The notes under the pieces: generated by a model
Told to the model about the DNA's origin: nothing
What the model saw: the letters and a program-made list of their open reading frames with translations, nothing else
Databases searched by the model: none
Assembly (NCBI GenBank): GCA_009869945.1
Contig: WIXG01000764.1
Location: forward strand, 1-22,818
Source: Mesaphorura yosii
Lineage: Eukaryota > Arthropoda > Collembola > Poduromorpha > Tullbergiidae
Direction of reading: 5' to 3'
DNA length: 22,818 bases
Program-made: the position numbers and the translations under genes
Part shown: piece after piece, positions 1-9,518 of the stretch
Layout: every line of letters starts with the position of its first letter
Numbering within the stretch: the stretch's first letter is position 1

Positions 1-588
1 GCCGCCATCACCGTCAGTGCGTATTTCCCGGGCGTCACTGCGAGCCCGCGCTCGCGCTGGTACGACTATCACACCGGGGCAGAGGTGTTGATCGTTCCTG
101 GCAACGGCGCCGCCGCCACCACAGCCGATGGGGCATGGGTCACGCTGGGCGCTCCGCTCGACTTCATCAACGTGCACGTGCACGGAGGCCGGATTCTTGC
201 GACGCAGGAGCCCGCTGTCAACACGGAGCTGAGTCGCCTTAACCCCTTCGGCCTGATTGTGGCGCTCGACGCGGACTCCCGAGCGTCCGGGAGCCTGTAC
301 GTCGATGACGGCGACTCGATTAACCCGGAGCTGAGCGGCGCCTACTTTGAGGCAGAATACTTTGTCAATTCACAGCAACTCAACAGCGCCGTGCTCCACG
401 ACGGGTACGACGTGTCTGGGAAGGCGCTCAATACGGTGCGGGTCTTGGGGCATGGCCGCCCGGTGACTCAAGTCATTGCGAACGGGGCGACGCATAGCAA
501 TTTCACGTATAACTCGAGCACAGGAGAACTGCGTATCCTTGGCTTACATACCGCGCTGAACGCGAGTTTGAGAATTTCGTGGGTTTAA
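1..588 (+). CDS. Lysosomal-type alpha-glucosidase (GH31), C-terminal part only
   Basis: This is the 3' end of a glycoside hydrolase family 31 gene; the reading frame is open from base 1 and ends with TAA at 586-588, leaving about 195 residues. The visible segments match the C-terminal beta domains of acid alpha-glucosidase/maltase-glucoamylase: RWYDYHTG, then WVTLGAPLDFINVHVHGG, TQEPA, SRLNPFGLIVAL, a YVDDGDSI motif and the closing SNFTYNSSTGELRI strand region. Enzymes of this family release glucose from the non-reducing ends of alpha-1,4-glucans, in the lysosome or outside the cell. The catalytic (beta/alpha)8 barrel and its aspartates lie upstream of the window, so activity and localisation cannot be judged. 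No intron is visible in this part. The family assignment is firm; which paralogue it is remains open. Confidence 0.93.
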   Translation, partial: AAITVSAYFPGVTASPRSRWYDYHTGAEVLIVPGNGAAATTADGAWVTLGAPLDFINVHVHGGRILATQEPAVNTELSRLNPFGLIVALDADSRASGSLYVDDGDSINPELSGAYFEAEYFVNSQQLNSAVLHDGYDVSGKALNTVRVLGHGRPVTQVIANGATHSNFTYNSSTGELRILGLHTALNASLRISWV

Positions 589-640
589 AGAATTTAAATC
601 AGGGTTTCATTGTAATTTAATTTACAGTGGAAAGTTACTA

Positions 641-646
641 AATAAA
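641..646 (+). terminator. Poly(A) signal of the GH31 gene
   Basis: A canonical AATAAA lies 53 nt downstream of the GH31 stop codon, on the same strand, inside AT-rich 3' sequence. The position fits a 3' UTR of about 80 nt. Inferred from motif and spacing only. Confidence 0.55.
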
Positions 647-738
647 ATACCCTGAAGTGATTAAGGAAGATATCCTGCAGTGAGGCGGATCCGTCGAACT
701 CGTGCTCGTCTCCAGCGAGCCCAACCTTTGTTATCGAC

Positions 739-2384
739 TCAATAACACAGGATTTCTAAAAAAAAAAACGCGAGCGTAGCCGCCAAAAACAGGACGCCCG
801 ATACTGGAAAGATGAGTTAATCTGGTCGTCCATCGAAATGGGCTGGGGGCTCGTCGAATGAATTCAATTTTTTGTATTGGTGTTGACGGCGTAGGCGTTT
901 TTCACATTCAAAACAGTGTGCAGCTCCAGAGCTCGTTCTTCCACGTCATCCCACAACTGCACCAGGCCTCCTTCAGTCAGCCGAGTCATCAAAGCTTTGA
1001 ACTGTGCCCTGCGTAGCCAGCTTGCGAGAAACCAGTAATTTTGGGTGCCCGACACGCCCTCGTCGATGCGGTGGCAAATCGCTGATGGGTGCTGAGCTTG
1101 CTGGACTTGAAGTCGGCTGCTGTCTTATAGACAGGAGAGAATGTGAGCCCGGAGCGGCTCCAGCGAGTTGGCGTCATGCAAGTCGTTGACGTATACGAAG
1201 CTGGAATTGAGGAGGTGACTGATTCCATACTGCTTGAAGTGTTCGCCGTAAGTGACTTCGAGTCGCTCGAGGTCCCCGCTTTGATCTTGTACCCAGCCCG
1301 AACGGGTGTCTCCAGCGAGCCGTACACGGCCGGAAGGTCGGGCGCGACAATGAGGCTCGTCAGAAACATTTCGTAGTGAGCTGTCAGGAGGAAGAAGTCG
1401 CCCAAGAACTCGAGTGCCTCCAGTTTGGAGTGGACGCTTCCATCGCCAAAGAAGTACGCGTAGGAGTTGATGCCTTGGGCCAAAATCCTCGAGCCCCGAG
1501 AATTCCCGGTGATGCTCGACACAAGCAAGAGCCCGATGCACGCGACGGGGATGAGCGCCCACGTGACAGAGTCAAACGCCTTGAGCCAGTTGGAGTCATT
1601 TCGGATGTGTCGATGGTCGTAATCGCAGTAGTGAACGATCCGCCAGTCCTGTGGCATCAGGCGGGGCTCGATGAGTCGGAAATCGGCACAGATACGAGCC
1701 GCCAAGCAGCATCGACGAGATCTGATCACTCCTGCGCTACTTCACGACGCACACGCCGCTGGCATTGAGTGCGGAAGCCATGAGCAAGGCAGCCTTCTGG
1801 GAAGATGAGCACGTCGTCTCTAACGCCTGCAGGCGCAAGCCTTCACGGTCGAGTTGATAGTATTCGGAATCGCAGTGGAGTGTGGGCGTCTGCGCCTGCG
1901 ACTGCGGCTGGTCGCTGTCGTGGGCGTGGCCGTAGCCGTGTGAGAGGTCAAGGAAACCCATTGTTTTTCCTCGCACAGCGTGAAGGGCGGGGTCGCAGCC
2001 GAAATACGCCTTTGTTTGCGCCACGTGCGATCCAACGATGTACGGCGTGTCTGGCGGGATGTAGATGAAGAGGGCCCTGGCGCCGGGGCCAAGGCCTTCG
2101 CCCGAGTAGCAGATCCAAGTGCGAATCCAGTTCGAATGTATCTTCTGCAGCTGCGGGTCAGGCGCATGGACCTGAGAACCCACGGCTGGCCGTACTGGAT
2201 TCGCTTCCACGATGCTCTGGGCTAAAAGAGCTTCGCCCTCTCGTCTTTCGACTTGATTGGGCTTAATCAAATGGAATGTCCACAGATTAAAATACTCCAG
2301 ATTCAGGTGCAGCGCTCCTGCAAGGCAGCTCCAAGGTTTGATGCAAAGGAAGGCGAGCAGGACACAGGAAATCGGTGCCCCCAT
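739..2384 (-). pseudogene. Ionotropic-receptor-like gene, disrupted
   Basis: I read this as a divergent ionotropic receptor (the chemosensory branch of the ionotropic glutamate receptors). From an ATG at 2384, preceded in frame by a stop near 2463, the frame opens with a hydrophobic signal-peptide-like stretch (MGAPISCVLLAFLCIKPW) and an extracellular segment down to about 1737. Reading then has to move to a second frame for the M1 helix (VTWALIPVACIGLLLVSSI), the pore region and M3 with the typical SLETPVRAGYKI continuation. Near 1270-1290 it moves back to the first frame (GDLERLEVTYGEHFKQYG). That frame meets TAA at 1125-1127, where PVYKTAADFKSSKL reads in the other frame. The first frame resumes with CHRIDEGVSGTQNYWFL and ends at 864. 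An M4-like helix (SGVLFLAATLAFFFLEIL) lies in the third frame and stops at 739-741. Splice sites do not explain the shifts. Family is fairly sure; decay versus assembly indels is undecided. Confidence 0.6.
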
Positions 2385-3139
2385 CCTGAAGGACAGCGAA
2401 ATAAGAGAATTTGATACAATGGCGACCGCCAAGACGAAAAAACGAAATGACGCATTTTGAATTCAGATAATTAATCGAAAAACTTAACGGCCAAAGTGGA
2501 AAGAAAATTCTTGCCAGGCGCAGAGGCGTAAGAAATCTACTAATTGTGGCATGGACACTTTGTAGATTAATGATTAATTTATGTCATCCAAGTGTCGTAC
2601 GTGTTTGCATGATTTTTGCGCTGCAAGCATTTGAATTTGAATACGCAATCCAACGCATGTCATCGTCGTGTTTATGTGTCGAACAGCTGCACCTGTAGAA
2701 GAATGGAATTTTCCTTATCAGCTGATCGGCACACGCGGCGCGACCGTTTGTTCCTTCATATTCATACGTACTTAATTTTAATTCTACGTGGTTTTTGAAT
2801 TAACATTGCAATTTGCAATTACCCATTGCGCAATTACAATCCAGAGCCGCTAGACACAATACAGCATCAACATTCAGCATCCAGCCAGCACAATACAATA
2901 GAACAGAAATCCTTTCAAGTGCATCGCGAAATGAAATCATGATTCATGTTAATGCTGAGTGTTAGTGCTGAGTTGTTCCAGTGATTAGTGATTTACGACT
3001 CTTTTGACAAATCAGCCGCACAATAAAGTCGGTCAGAATTCAACTATTCGAGTGCCCGCAGCTGCAGCTGCGGCCTGCGGCTGCGTTTATGCGTTCAAGT
3101 AAATTCGCGAGTCACAATTCGCAATACTTCAGTATCATA
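2385..3139. other. Intergenic region between divergent receptor and GH1 genes
   Basis: AT-rich sequence separates the start of the minus-strand receptor remnant from the leader of the plus-strand GH1 gene, so it should hold the GH1 promoter. I find no convincing ORF: the open frame at 2616-2798 has no family signature. There are short degenerate repeats of the type CAATTTGCAATTA near 2805-2840, and a GC-rich patch around 3058-3085 rich in CTGCAG and CTGCGG. No TATA box can be assigned with confidence. Confidence 0.4.
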
Positions 3140-3369
3140 ATGGTAAGTATTTAATTAATAAATAAATGAGCACCGGCTCAACAGCTTAGTACTTGACATT
3201 CCGCACTCGGTTTACAAAAGAATAAATTCTGCAGGTGATCATGGATTTTGACCAGTCAGAATCACAGAAAGCCGACCGGCTTCGCAATCCAGAAACTGCA
3301 GACAGCGAAACTGGCACAGCAGTAAAATGGGACAGCGCCGCATTTTTCAGTACTTCGCCCGGCTTTTAA
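3140..3369 (+). other. Upstream ORF overlapping the GH1 start codon
   Basis: An ATG at 3140-3142 is followed directly by a strong donor (GTAAGT, 3143) and an acceptor TTCTGCAG ends at 3234, giving a 92-nt leader intron. Joined, the frame reads Met-Val-Ile and then enters a second ATG at 3241; it ends with TAA at 3367-3369, for 45 codons spliced or 42 from the ATG at 3241. It is in a different frame from the GH1 protein and runs 43 nt past the GH1 ATG at 3327, so ribosomes that use it could not simply reinitiate there. The product (MDFDQSESQKADRL at the start) has no recognisable domain. The leader splice is well supported by consensus; a regulatory role is inferred. Confidence 0.35.
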
Positions 3370-5204
3370 TTATGGCCATGGCCTCCGCCGGGGTTTCCCG
3401 TGCCCAAGTCCCGAACCCGGACCTCTTCCTATACGATACTTTCCCATCCACCTTCCGCTGGGGCTTCGCCACTGCTGCGTATCAGATTGAGGGCGCCTGG
3501 AACGTGGACGGGAAGGGCGAGAACATTTGGGACGAGTTCACTCACCGCATCCCGAGCCCGATCTACGACAACAGCACCGGCGACGACGCCTGCAAATCGT
3601 ATGAGAAGTACGCCGAAGACGTCGCTCTGCTGTCGAGCCTCGGCTCGGATGTGTACCGCTTCTCCATTTCATGGTCGCGAGTCATCCCCGGCGGGCGGTA
3701 CACCGGCGAGGAGTCTGTGAACCCCAAAGGCATCGAGTACTACAACAAACTCATCGATGCCCTCATCGCCGCTGAAATTGAACCGATGGCCACAATCTAT
3801 CATTGGGACCTGCCCCAGCCACTCATGGAGCTCGGAGGTTGGATGAATGCGGAGCTCGTGCAGCACTTTGCGGACTACTCCCGAGTCGTGTACGACAAAT
3901 TCGGGGATCGAGTCAAGGAATGGATCACTTTTAACGAGCCGTGGGTCGTGTGCGTCGAAGGATACTTGGGAGGAACGATGGCGCCTGGACTTAAGTACCC
4001 GAAGGAGGCGCCTTACCAGTGCGGGCACACGATACTCAAGGCGCACGCAGAATCTTACAGGCTTTACGAAAGAGAATTCAAGACCACGCAGCGCGGGCGC
4101 GTGGGAATCACGATTGATTCGGGCTACTTCGAACCGGAGGATCCAAACAATTCAACGCACGTCGAAGCCGCGGAGCGGGCGCAGCAGTTTAAGGTAAGGC
4201 ACCAGAAACAATTCAATTGCAATTGCATCATGCATTTATGCATTTAAAATCGCATTTTCGCGCCTCCGAAACATTTTAGCATGGCTGGTTTGCGAGCCCC
4301 ATCTTTTTCGGAAAGTATCCGGATATTATGGTGGAACAAATCGCGAGGAAGAGTGAAGCTGAAGGACTCCCATACTCGAGACTCCCGACGTTCGAGCAAG
4401 AGTGGGTTGTAAAGTTGAATGGTAAGCCAGTGGCAAGTACAGTAACGCCTTTGGCATGGCGAGGCAAATTGAGACAAATATGTTCTCTGATCAGGTTCGG
4501 CGGACTTCCTTGGCCTCAACCACTACACAACCTCGCTCACACGTCCCGCATCCGGTCCCACGCCTGGCGGTTGGTTCGGAGACCAAGACACGGACACTTT
4601 CACTGACCCAAGCTGGCCTGACTCCTCAGCCGAGTGGCTGTATATTGTGCCGTGGGGCTTCCGGAAGTTGCTCGTCTGGATAAGGGACACGTACGACAAT
4701 CCGGAGGTCATCATCACGGAGAACGGGTACTCAGACTACCCGGACACTGGAACTGAAGACTGGAATCGAGTCCACTACTACGCACACTACATCAATCAGA
4801 TGCTGAAGGCAGTGAAGGTCGACGGGTGCAACGTGACTGCATACACGGCATGGAGCCTCCTGGACAATTTCGAATGGTTCCGGGGCTACACGCAGCGTTA
4901 CGGAGTGCACCATGTCGATTTTGAGAATCCGAACCGAACCCGCACGCAGAAGGAATCGGCCAAACTCCTGAAGCAGATCTTTGCGGACAACGGGTTCCCT
5001 GATACGAATTTTGCGCCGCCAACGCTCGGCCCGCCCAGGCCAACCACGTCAACGACGCCCATGTCAACGACACCCATATCAACGACACCCGTATCAACGA
5101 CACCCATGTCGACGACGACTCAGGGCGCTGGAGCCCTCCGCCCGGTTTTGATGACTTGCACAATTTTGGCGCTTGCAGTCAGCATTTTCTGTAATCTTGC
5201 CTAA
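3327..5204 (+). CDS. GH1 beta-glucosidase with GPI-type C-terminal tail
   Basis: Three exons, 3327-4193, 4280-4421 and 4495-5204, all with GT..AG junctions, join to 572 residues. An N-terminal signal peptide (about residues 1-27, core LLIMAMASA) precedes a complete glycoside hydrolase family 1 barrel: FRWGFATAAYQIEGAWNVDG, the acid/base motif TFNEP with Glu204, the nucleophile motif ITENG with Glu412, and the substrate-pocket NFEWFRGY. The protein should retain beta-glycosidase activity on small glucosides, which in arthropods commonly means digestion or handling of plant and fungal glucosides. After the catalytic domain comes a Ser/Thr/Pro linker of five five-residue repeats (5046-5120), and then a short polar stretch and a hydrophobic end (LMTCTILALAVSIFCNLA). 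That arrangement is typical of a GPI-anchor signal, so the enzyme is probably held on the outer cell surface. The exact aglycone specificity cannot be read. The ATG at 3327 is chosen because it includes the whole signal peptide. Confidence 0.94.
5046..5120 (+). repeat. 15-nt tandem repeat coding the Ser/Thr/Pro linker of GH1
   Basis: Five adjacent 15-nt units of the form ATGTCAACGACACCC, with a few substitutions, encode Thr/Met/Ile/Val-Ser-Thr-Thr-Pro repeats. The first and last units are the most divergent. Because the unit is a multiple of three, copy number can change without breaking the frame. Such a linker is likely O-glycosylated and would act as a stalk between enzyme and membrane anchor. 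Confidence 0.85.
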
Positions 5205-5700
5205 ACTTGCCTAATTTATAATTTCAATTGTTAAGTAGTGAATATTAATGAAGGAGCCGAAGCCGATACGCCGACGTGACATTTGATTTAACACTTTGCT
5301 GATTCCCTTTATTCACTTTCACTTGCACTGCAATCACAATCGAGAATCGAGTCACAATTTTCATTTGAGTCCTTCGCCTTCGAGTTTCGAGCGTTAGAGC
5401 CACAACGTTAATAACAATTTAGCATTTAGCTTTTAGCGACTTAGCGTTTAGTTTAGTTCAGTTTTTATCTTTGCAACAAAAAACAAAGGCAAGTATACGA
5501 AGAATTCATAAATATATTTATATACATATACATATACTCTTCTGCAATATATCTTTATATTCATATCTCTTCTTATCTTATCGGTTCCTTTATCGTACCA
5601 TCTTTATAATCATCTTCGTAATACATTACTTTTACTCTCTGTGATCAAAATAAAGCTGATAAGAACAGGAAATTGTGTTGCAGGGCCAGCAGCCTTTGGC
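5205..5700. other. Convergent 3' flanks of GH1 and the PDZ scaffold gene
   Basis: The two genes point at each other across this AT-rich stretch and no further gene is visible. A TA-rich simple-sequence tract runs at about 5508-5540 (ATATATTTATATACATATACATATAC). TTTATT at 5308-5313 is an AATAAA on the minus strand and could end the scaffold transcript; AATAAA at 5649-5654 on the plus strand could end a long GH1 3' UTR. If both are used, the two transcripts overlap in antisense over a few hundred bases. Confidence 0.35.
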
Positions 5701-7977
5701 TTAGAGGCCTGCCGGGCTTCCGCCGCGTCCCGGCCCGACGACTGCCACGCTGCCGCCGCCGGCTCCAAGCGGCGAATGCCCCGTGCTTCCTCCGCCAACG
5801 CTCCCCGGCCCACCTCCACCTGCGACGACGACGAGATTGCTTTTGTTCTCGACGACCACAAAGTCGATGAAGGGCTTGGCTCCGTCCGTGTATGACTCCG
5901 TAATGTAGCGGGCGATCTCCTCGTGCGAGAGCCCGTCAAGCTTCTTCCCGTCCACCGACAGGAGCACTTGACCCGGTTTTAAGTTCGAAGCAGCTGCGGA
6001 GCCGTCAGGCTGCAAAAATTGAAATGCATTTTACAAATTTGATGATTTCAAATGGAATTGACCCCTTTGAGGCAAAATCGTTATCTTTTTACTTACACTG
6101 ACGTTGATGATCCGTGCTAGCCGATGTGGCGTGTTGGAGCCGCCCTCGATCGTGATCCCGAGAATCGGCTTCAGTTTCTGGCATCGAACGCGAAAGCGAA
6201 CAGCGGGCGAATTTTGGCTTGGCTAATTGTCAAAATTAATTCCTATTACGGTTAATCCAAAAGACAGATGCCCTAGTGTATGATAGGCACTTACCATGAG
6301 ATGTTGGTCGCCTTTCGGCCCAGCTGATAAGCAATCATTTGGCACTCTGTCTGGATTATTTGAACCCATCCCCATTGGCATTGGCCCGCCCACACCGCCG
6401 CCACCGCCCATTTGCCCGTTGGCATTGCCGGCAGCCGAGCCGCGCAGTTCACGGAGGTACACCAGGTCGCCGCCGTTGTTGCCTTCGTCCCCGAAATTGT
6501 CGATGAGCGTCCCGCCGCCGCCCAATCCGATGTTATTTCCCATGCCACCGTGTCCACCGACTCCATTTTCCATCCCGCCAACGCCACCGCACATTTTCCC
6601 CTCCCGCCCGAATGCATGAGGCCCGTCGCGGTCGCCCTCGCCAGCGTTGAGGCCGATGAGTCCCGCTGGCTTGTAAATGAGTTCATCGAAGAGCGCCCGG
6701 TCTTCTGCACGAATTATCTCACGGACTTCGGTCAAAAGAGTATACTGTTAAACGAAAAAGAAAAAGGCATGGGCAAATCTTAACTTGATCTTTCACCTCT
6801 GAGAGTCCGATCTGGCCTGGCACTGGCTTACTTTTTCAGGTGTGCTGAGGAGCTCGAGTAAAATCCGTACGAATGTGACGATGGGTAGAAACCCTTGACT
6901 GTACTCGAGCCGGTAGAACGTGAACCGCGAGTGCTCGGATTTGGTCAGCACGGTCCGCGCCTTCTCCTCGATCATCTGCAGCACCGATGTGGACTTGAGG
7001 CCATCGTCATCGTGCAGCTCCATGTTGAGCGTGTCGATGTTCATGTGATTGTGATTCGAGCCGCCGCTCCCGCCACCCAACCCGCCGACGCCGAGCAGGT
7101 CGCCGTCAAACTCGTCTCCGTCGTCCTTCACGAGCGCGTCGTACGTCAAATCGGCTGGAATCTTGCCCACGTGCGCCACCGTCAGCGTCATTTTCCTGCA
7201 GGACTTGAGCGTCTGCACCGCCTTGTCGTGTGTGACAGACGTGAAGGGCCGCGAGTTGACCTGCAGGATCTCGTCGCCTCGTTGCAGACCCACGCGCTCG
7301 GCGACACTGCCCGGATCCACGCCAGTCACGTAAATTCCGAGCCCGTACTCGCACCCACCACGGATCATCAGCCCGAGATTCTGGCCAGGGTCAATCTGGA
7401 GGTCGACAAGCCGTTTGGGGGCCCGGAGGATCTCTGACTCCTTCGGGGGATTGACGGGGTTTCCGAATTTGTCGACCCATGTGTAGAACTCGCCGCGGAA
7501 GTCGCCAACATTTATCGTTGGCTGCGCCGTCCGCATTACAAGATTGAGGTGCTTCGATGATTTCAGGACCTGCAAGGCCCAAACGATCAAATCAGAAAGA
7601 ACTCGGCGCTTGCGTTGGCGTAGGCGAAGTCGTGGTGCAATAATCCCAATAAACTTACCTTGAGCGCATCCGAATGCGTAATATTTGTAAAATCGATCCC
7701 GTTTGCCCGCAGAATTTCGTCACCCGACTTGATTCCTTGTCCGTCAGCAATTGTGCCTTGCTCCACTCGCCATATGTACACTGGGCAGCCTGCAAGGGGT
7801 GAGGATTCAGCAAATCAGCAATCACGACCTTTGACCTTTCCATATACGTACACGTGCGTGCGCGTATACATGCCCCTGCCTTGTCTACATACCAATATCA
7901 ATTCCTCCCTTAATATTGAATCCAAACGATGCTCCTGGGTCTGAATCTTTGATGAGCTCCACGTATCGCTCAGTCAT
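5701..7977 (-). CDS. dysc: Dyschronic/whirlin-type scaffold with three PDZ domains
   Basis: Six exons read on the minus strand, 7977-7893, 7789-7659, 7569-6832, 6744-6295, 6177-6097 and 6009-5701, give 597 residues with every junction GT..AG and in phase. PDZ1 spans about residues 5-84 (carboxylate loop SFGFNI), PDZ2 about 124-206 (NLGLMIRGGCEYGLGIYVTGVDPGS, here split: NLGLMIRGG then EYGLGIYVTGVDPGS), a harmonin-homology helical domain about 265-345, a Gly/Met-rich linker, and PDZ3 from about 469 (KPILGITIEGG) with a Gly-rich tail. This order, PDZ1-PDZ2-HHD2-linker-PDZ3, is that of whirlin and fly Dyschronic, scaffolds that organise membrane and cytoskeletal partners in sensory and neuronal cells. 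The N-terminal HHD1 of long whirlin forms is absent downstream of this ATG; further 5' exons or a short isoform are both possible. Confidence 0.88.
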
Positions 7978-9518
7978 AATCGTAGACGCTGAAGTCTGAT
8001 ACTGGCAGCGTAGTGACTGAAGCTGTTATCAGTGACGGTGATAGCTGACTGGTTGCTTTCGCTGGCGTGAAGCCTTTCATTTGGAAGCGGAGGGAAGACG
8101 ACCACGACACGAAGGGCAGAGGGATTGAATACGCAGCACAAAAATACGACCCCACTGATTAAAATATAGATACGGGCTCCTGAATACCAAAATACTGCTT
8201 AATTCTGCGAATTCTGCTGATAAACTGAGCACCACCGTCGCGAATTGTAAATTGCCGTCAGTCTTCCCCCGAAATAGCGTTAAGGCTGCCAAATTCCACC
8301 GAAGACCGAAAACTGACTCTCGTGTTGATAAGAACAGAAAAGATAAGGTCAGGTACGACAATTACGACTTGTTCTGGAAAAAGGGCAGGAACAACACAGC
8401 ACAGAACGTAAGAAGATAAAGAATGAATGAAGATGAAGACGAGCAGCAGCAGGATGATGACGACGACGATCCGAACACGATTGAATTGGTTTCTTAGCTG
8501 CCTGGCTGACCTTGCCTTGGCTCTGCTCTGCGCTGCCTGCTTGCAAATATTTACTACCGAATTCGCACTCGCGATTCGGCTCCAGCTCGCAGCAGTCCTG
8601 CTTTGTGTGCTGTGCTGCTGCTGCTTGTCCTCATGGACAAATACTGGATCGATAGTGGATAATACTGCCTGCTGGAATACGAGAATACAGCACGGCTGCT
8701 TTCCTCGTTGGCGGCTCGGCTCTGTAGTATTTACTTAAGGATTGAAGATTTTCGTTTTCATGGTCATCCGTGTGCGAGCGACTCCGCCTGCTGGTTAAGT
8801 AAACGAGCCCCAACACGCCACAGCCGCAGCTCCACGTTTCCCATCTCCAGTTCAGTCCAGGTTCTTTGTGTTGCGCTTTGCCGACTTTGCCCTATAAATT
8901 AGTTACAGAATCGACTTCGCAGTTGGCACCTGGAAAACCTGGAATATGCAAATACCTGAATACCGGAGAGACAAATAGCTGCCAGCTGCAGGCGCAGGCA
9001 TGATTCGCGTATCGCGTGCGTGATTGACATTTTGCACGGTAATGGCCGGGCCCAGCCGTGAATATTTTAGCAGAATTCTGCAACCAACTGAATGCTGGAC
9101 TGGAAACTTAACTAGCAAAGGCAAGCTGAAGCTTCTTTATTCAGGCAGCTGGGCAATTCACATGGGTCAATTGTCAATTCCAGTGCAATTACAGCCCCCA
9201 AAATCACGAGTCACAAGTCGCTGGTGGCGGACACTGATTAGACGAAGACGAGGACACTAAAGCTCTAAGGCTAATTGTGGCACAAAGTATTGTCCATGTC
9301 GAAATTCGTAATTAAGTAAACTATCTTGCTAAAATTAACTAACGATTCGATCATTGGCTACGACAATCCGGTGATTAACTAAATTACTATGGACGTAAAT
9401 AAATAATTAAATAAATTGTACAGTGACGAATAGATAAATTAAGACAATGCTCAGCACAGCACAGCCGCGGTTCGAGTGCGTGTGAGCGGTGAGCGCCGTT
9501 CGCTTTTCGCGTTTTCGC
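7978..9518. other. Gap upstream of the PDZ scaffold and downstream of the membrane-protein gene
   Basis: Both flanking genes lie on the minus strand, so this stretch should hold the promoter or 5' exons of the scaffold gene and the 3' UTR of the gene ending at 9519. I see no supported coding exon. A plus-strand frame at 8427-8738 starts with ATG and is hydrophobic, but its amino acids follow from CTG/GCT-rich simple sequence (for example 8600-8630) and it shows no family signature. TTTATT at 9136-9141 could serve as the poly(A) signal of the minus-strand gene. An A/T-only tract with TAAATAAATAATTAAATAAA lies near 9398-9417. Confidence 0.35.

Noticed and set aside
864..1055. A short separate minus-strand gene of 63 codons
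   Set aside because: Its frame continues upstream into CHRIDEGVSGTQNYWFL and fits the post-M3 part of the ionotropic-receptor-like gene, so it is a fragment of that gene.
1376..1768. A 130-residue plus-strand ORF opposite the receptor
   Set aside because: It mirrors the GC-rich minus-strand coding sequence (M1 to M3 region) and shows no protein family signature.
4194..4279. In-frame extension of the first GH1 exon to a stop at 4247
   Set aside because: The extension loses GH1 similarity at a perfect donor (AAG/GTAAGG), and similarity resumes at 4280 with HGWFASPIFFGKYPDIM after an AG acceptor, so the extension is intron.
8427..8738. A 103-residue plus-strand ORF with an ATG and a hydrophobic Leu/Cys-rich middle
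   Set aside because: Its hydrophobic part comes from CTG/GCT-rich simple sequence, it has no splice-linked continuation and no family motif, so chance is the simpler explanation.
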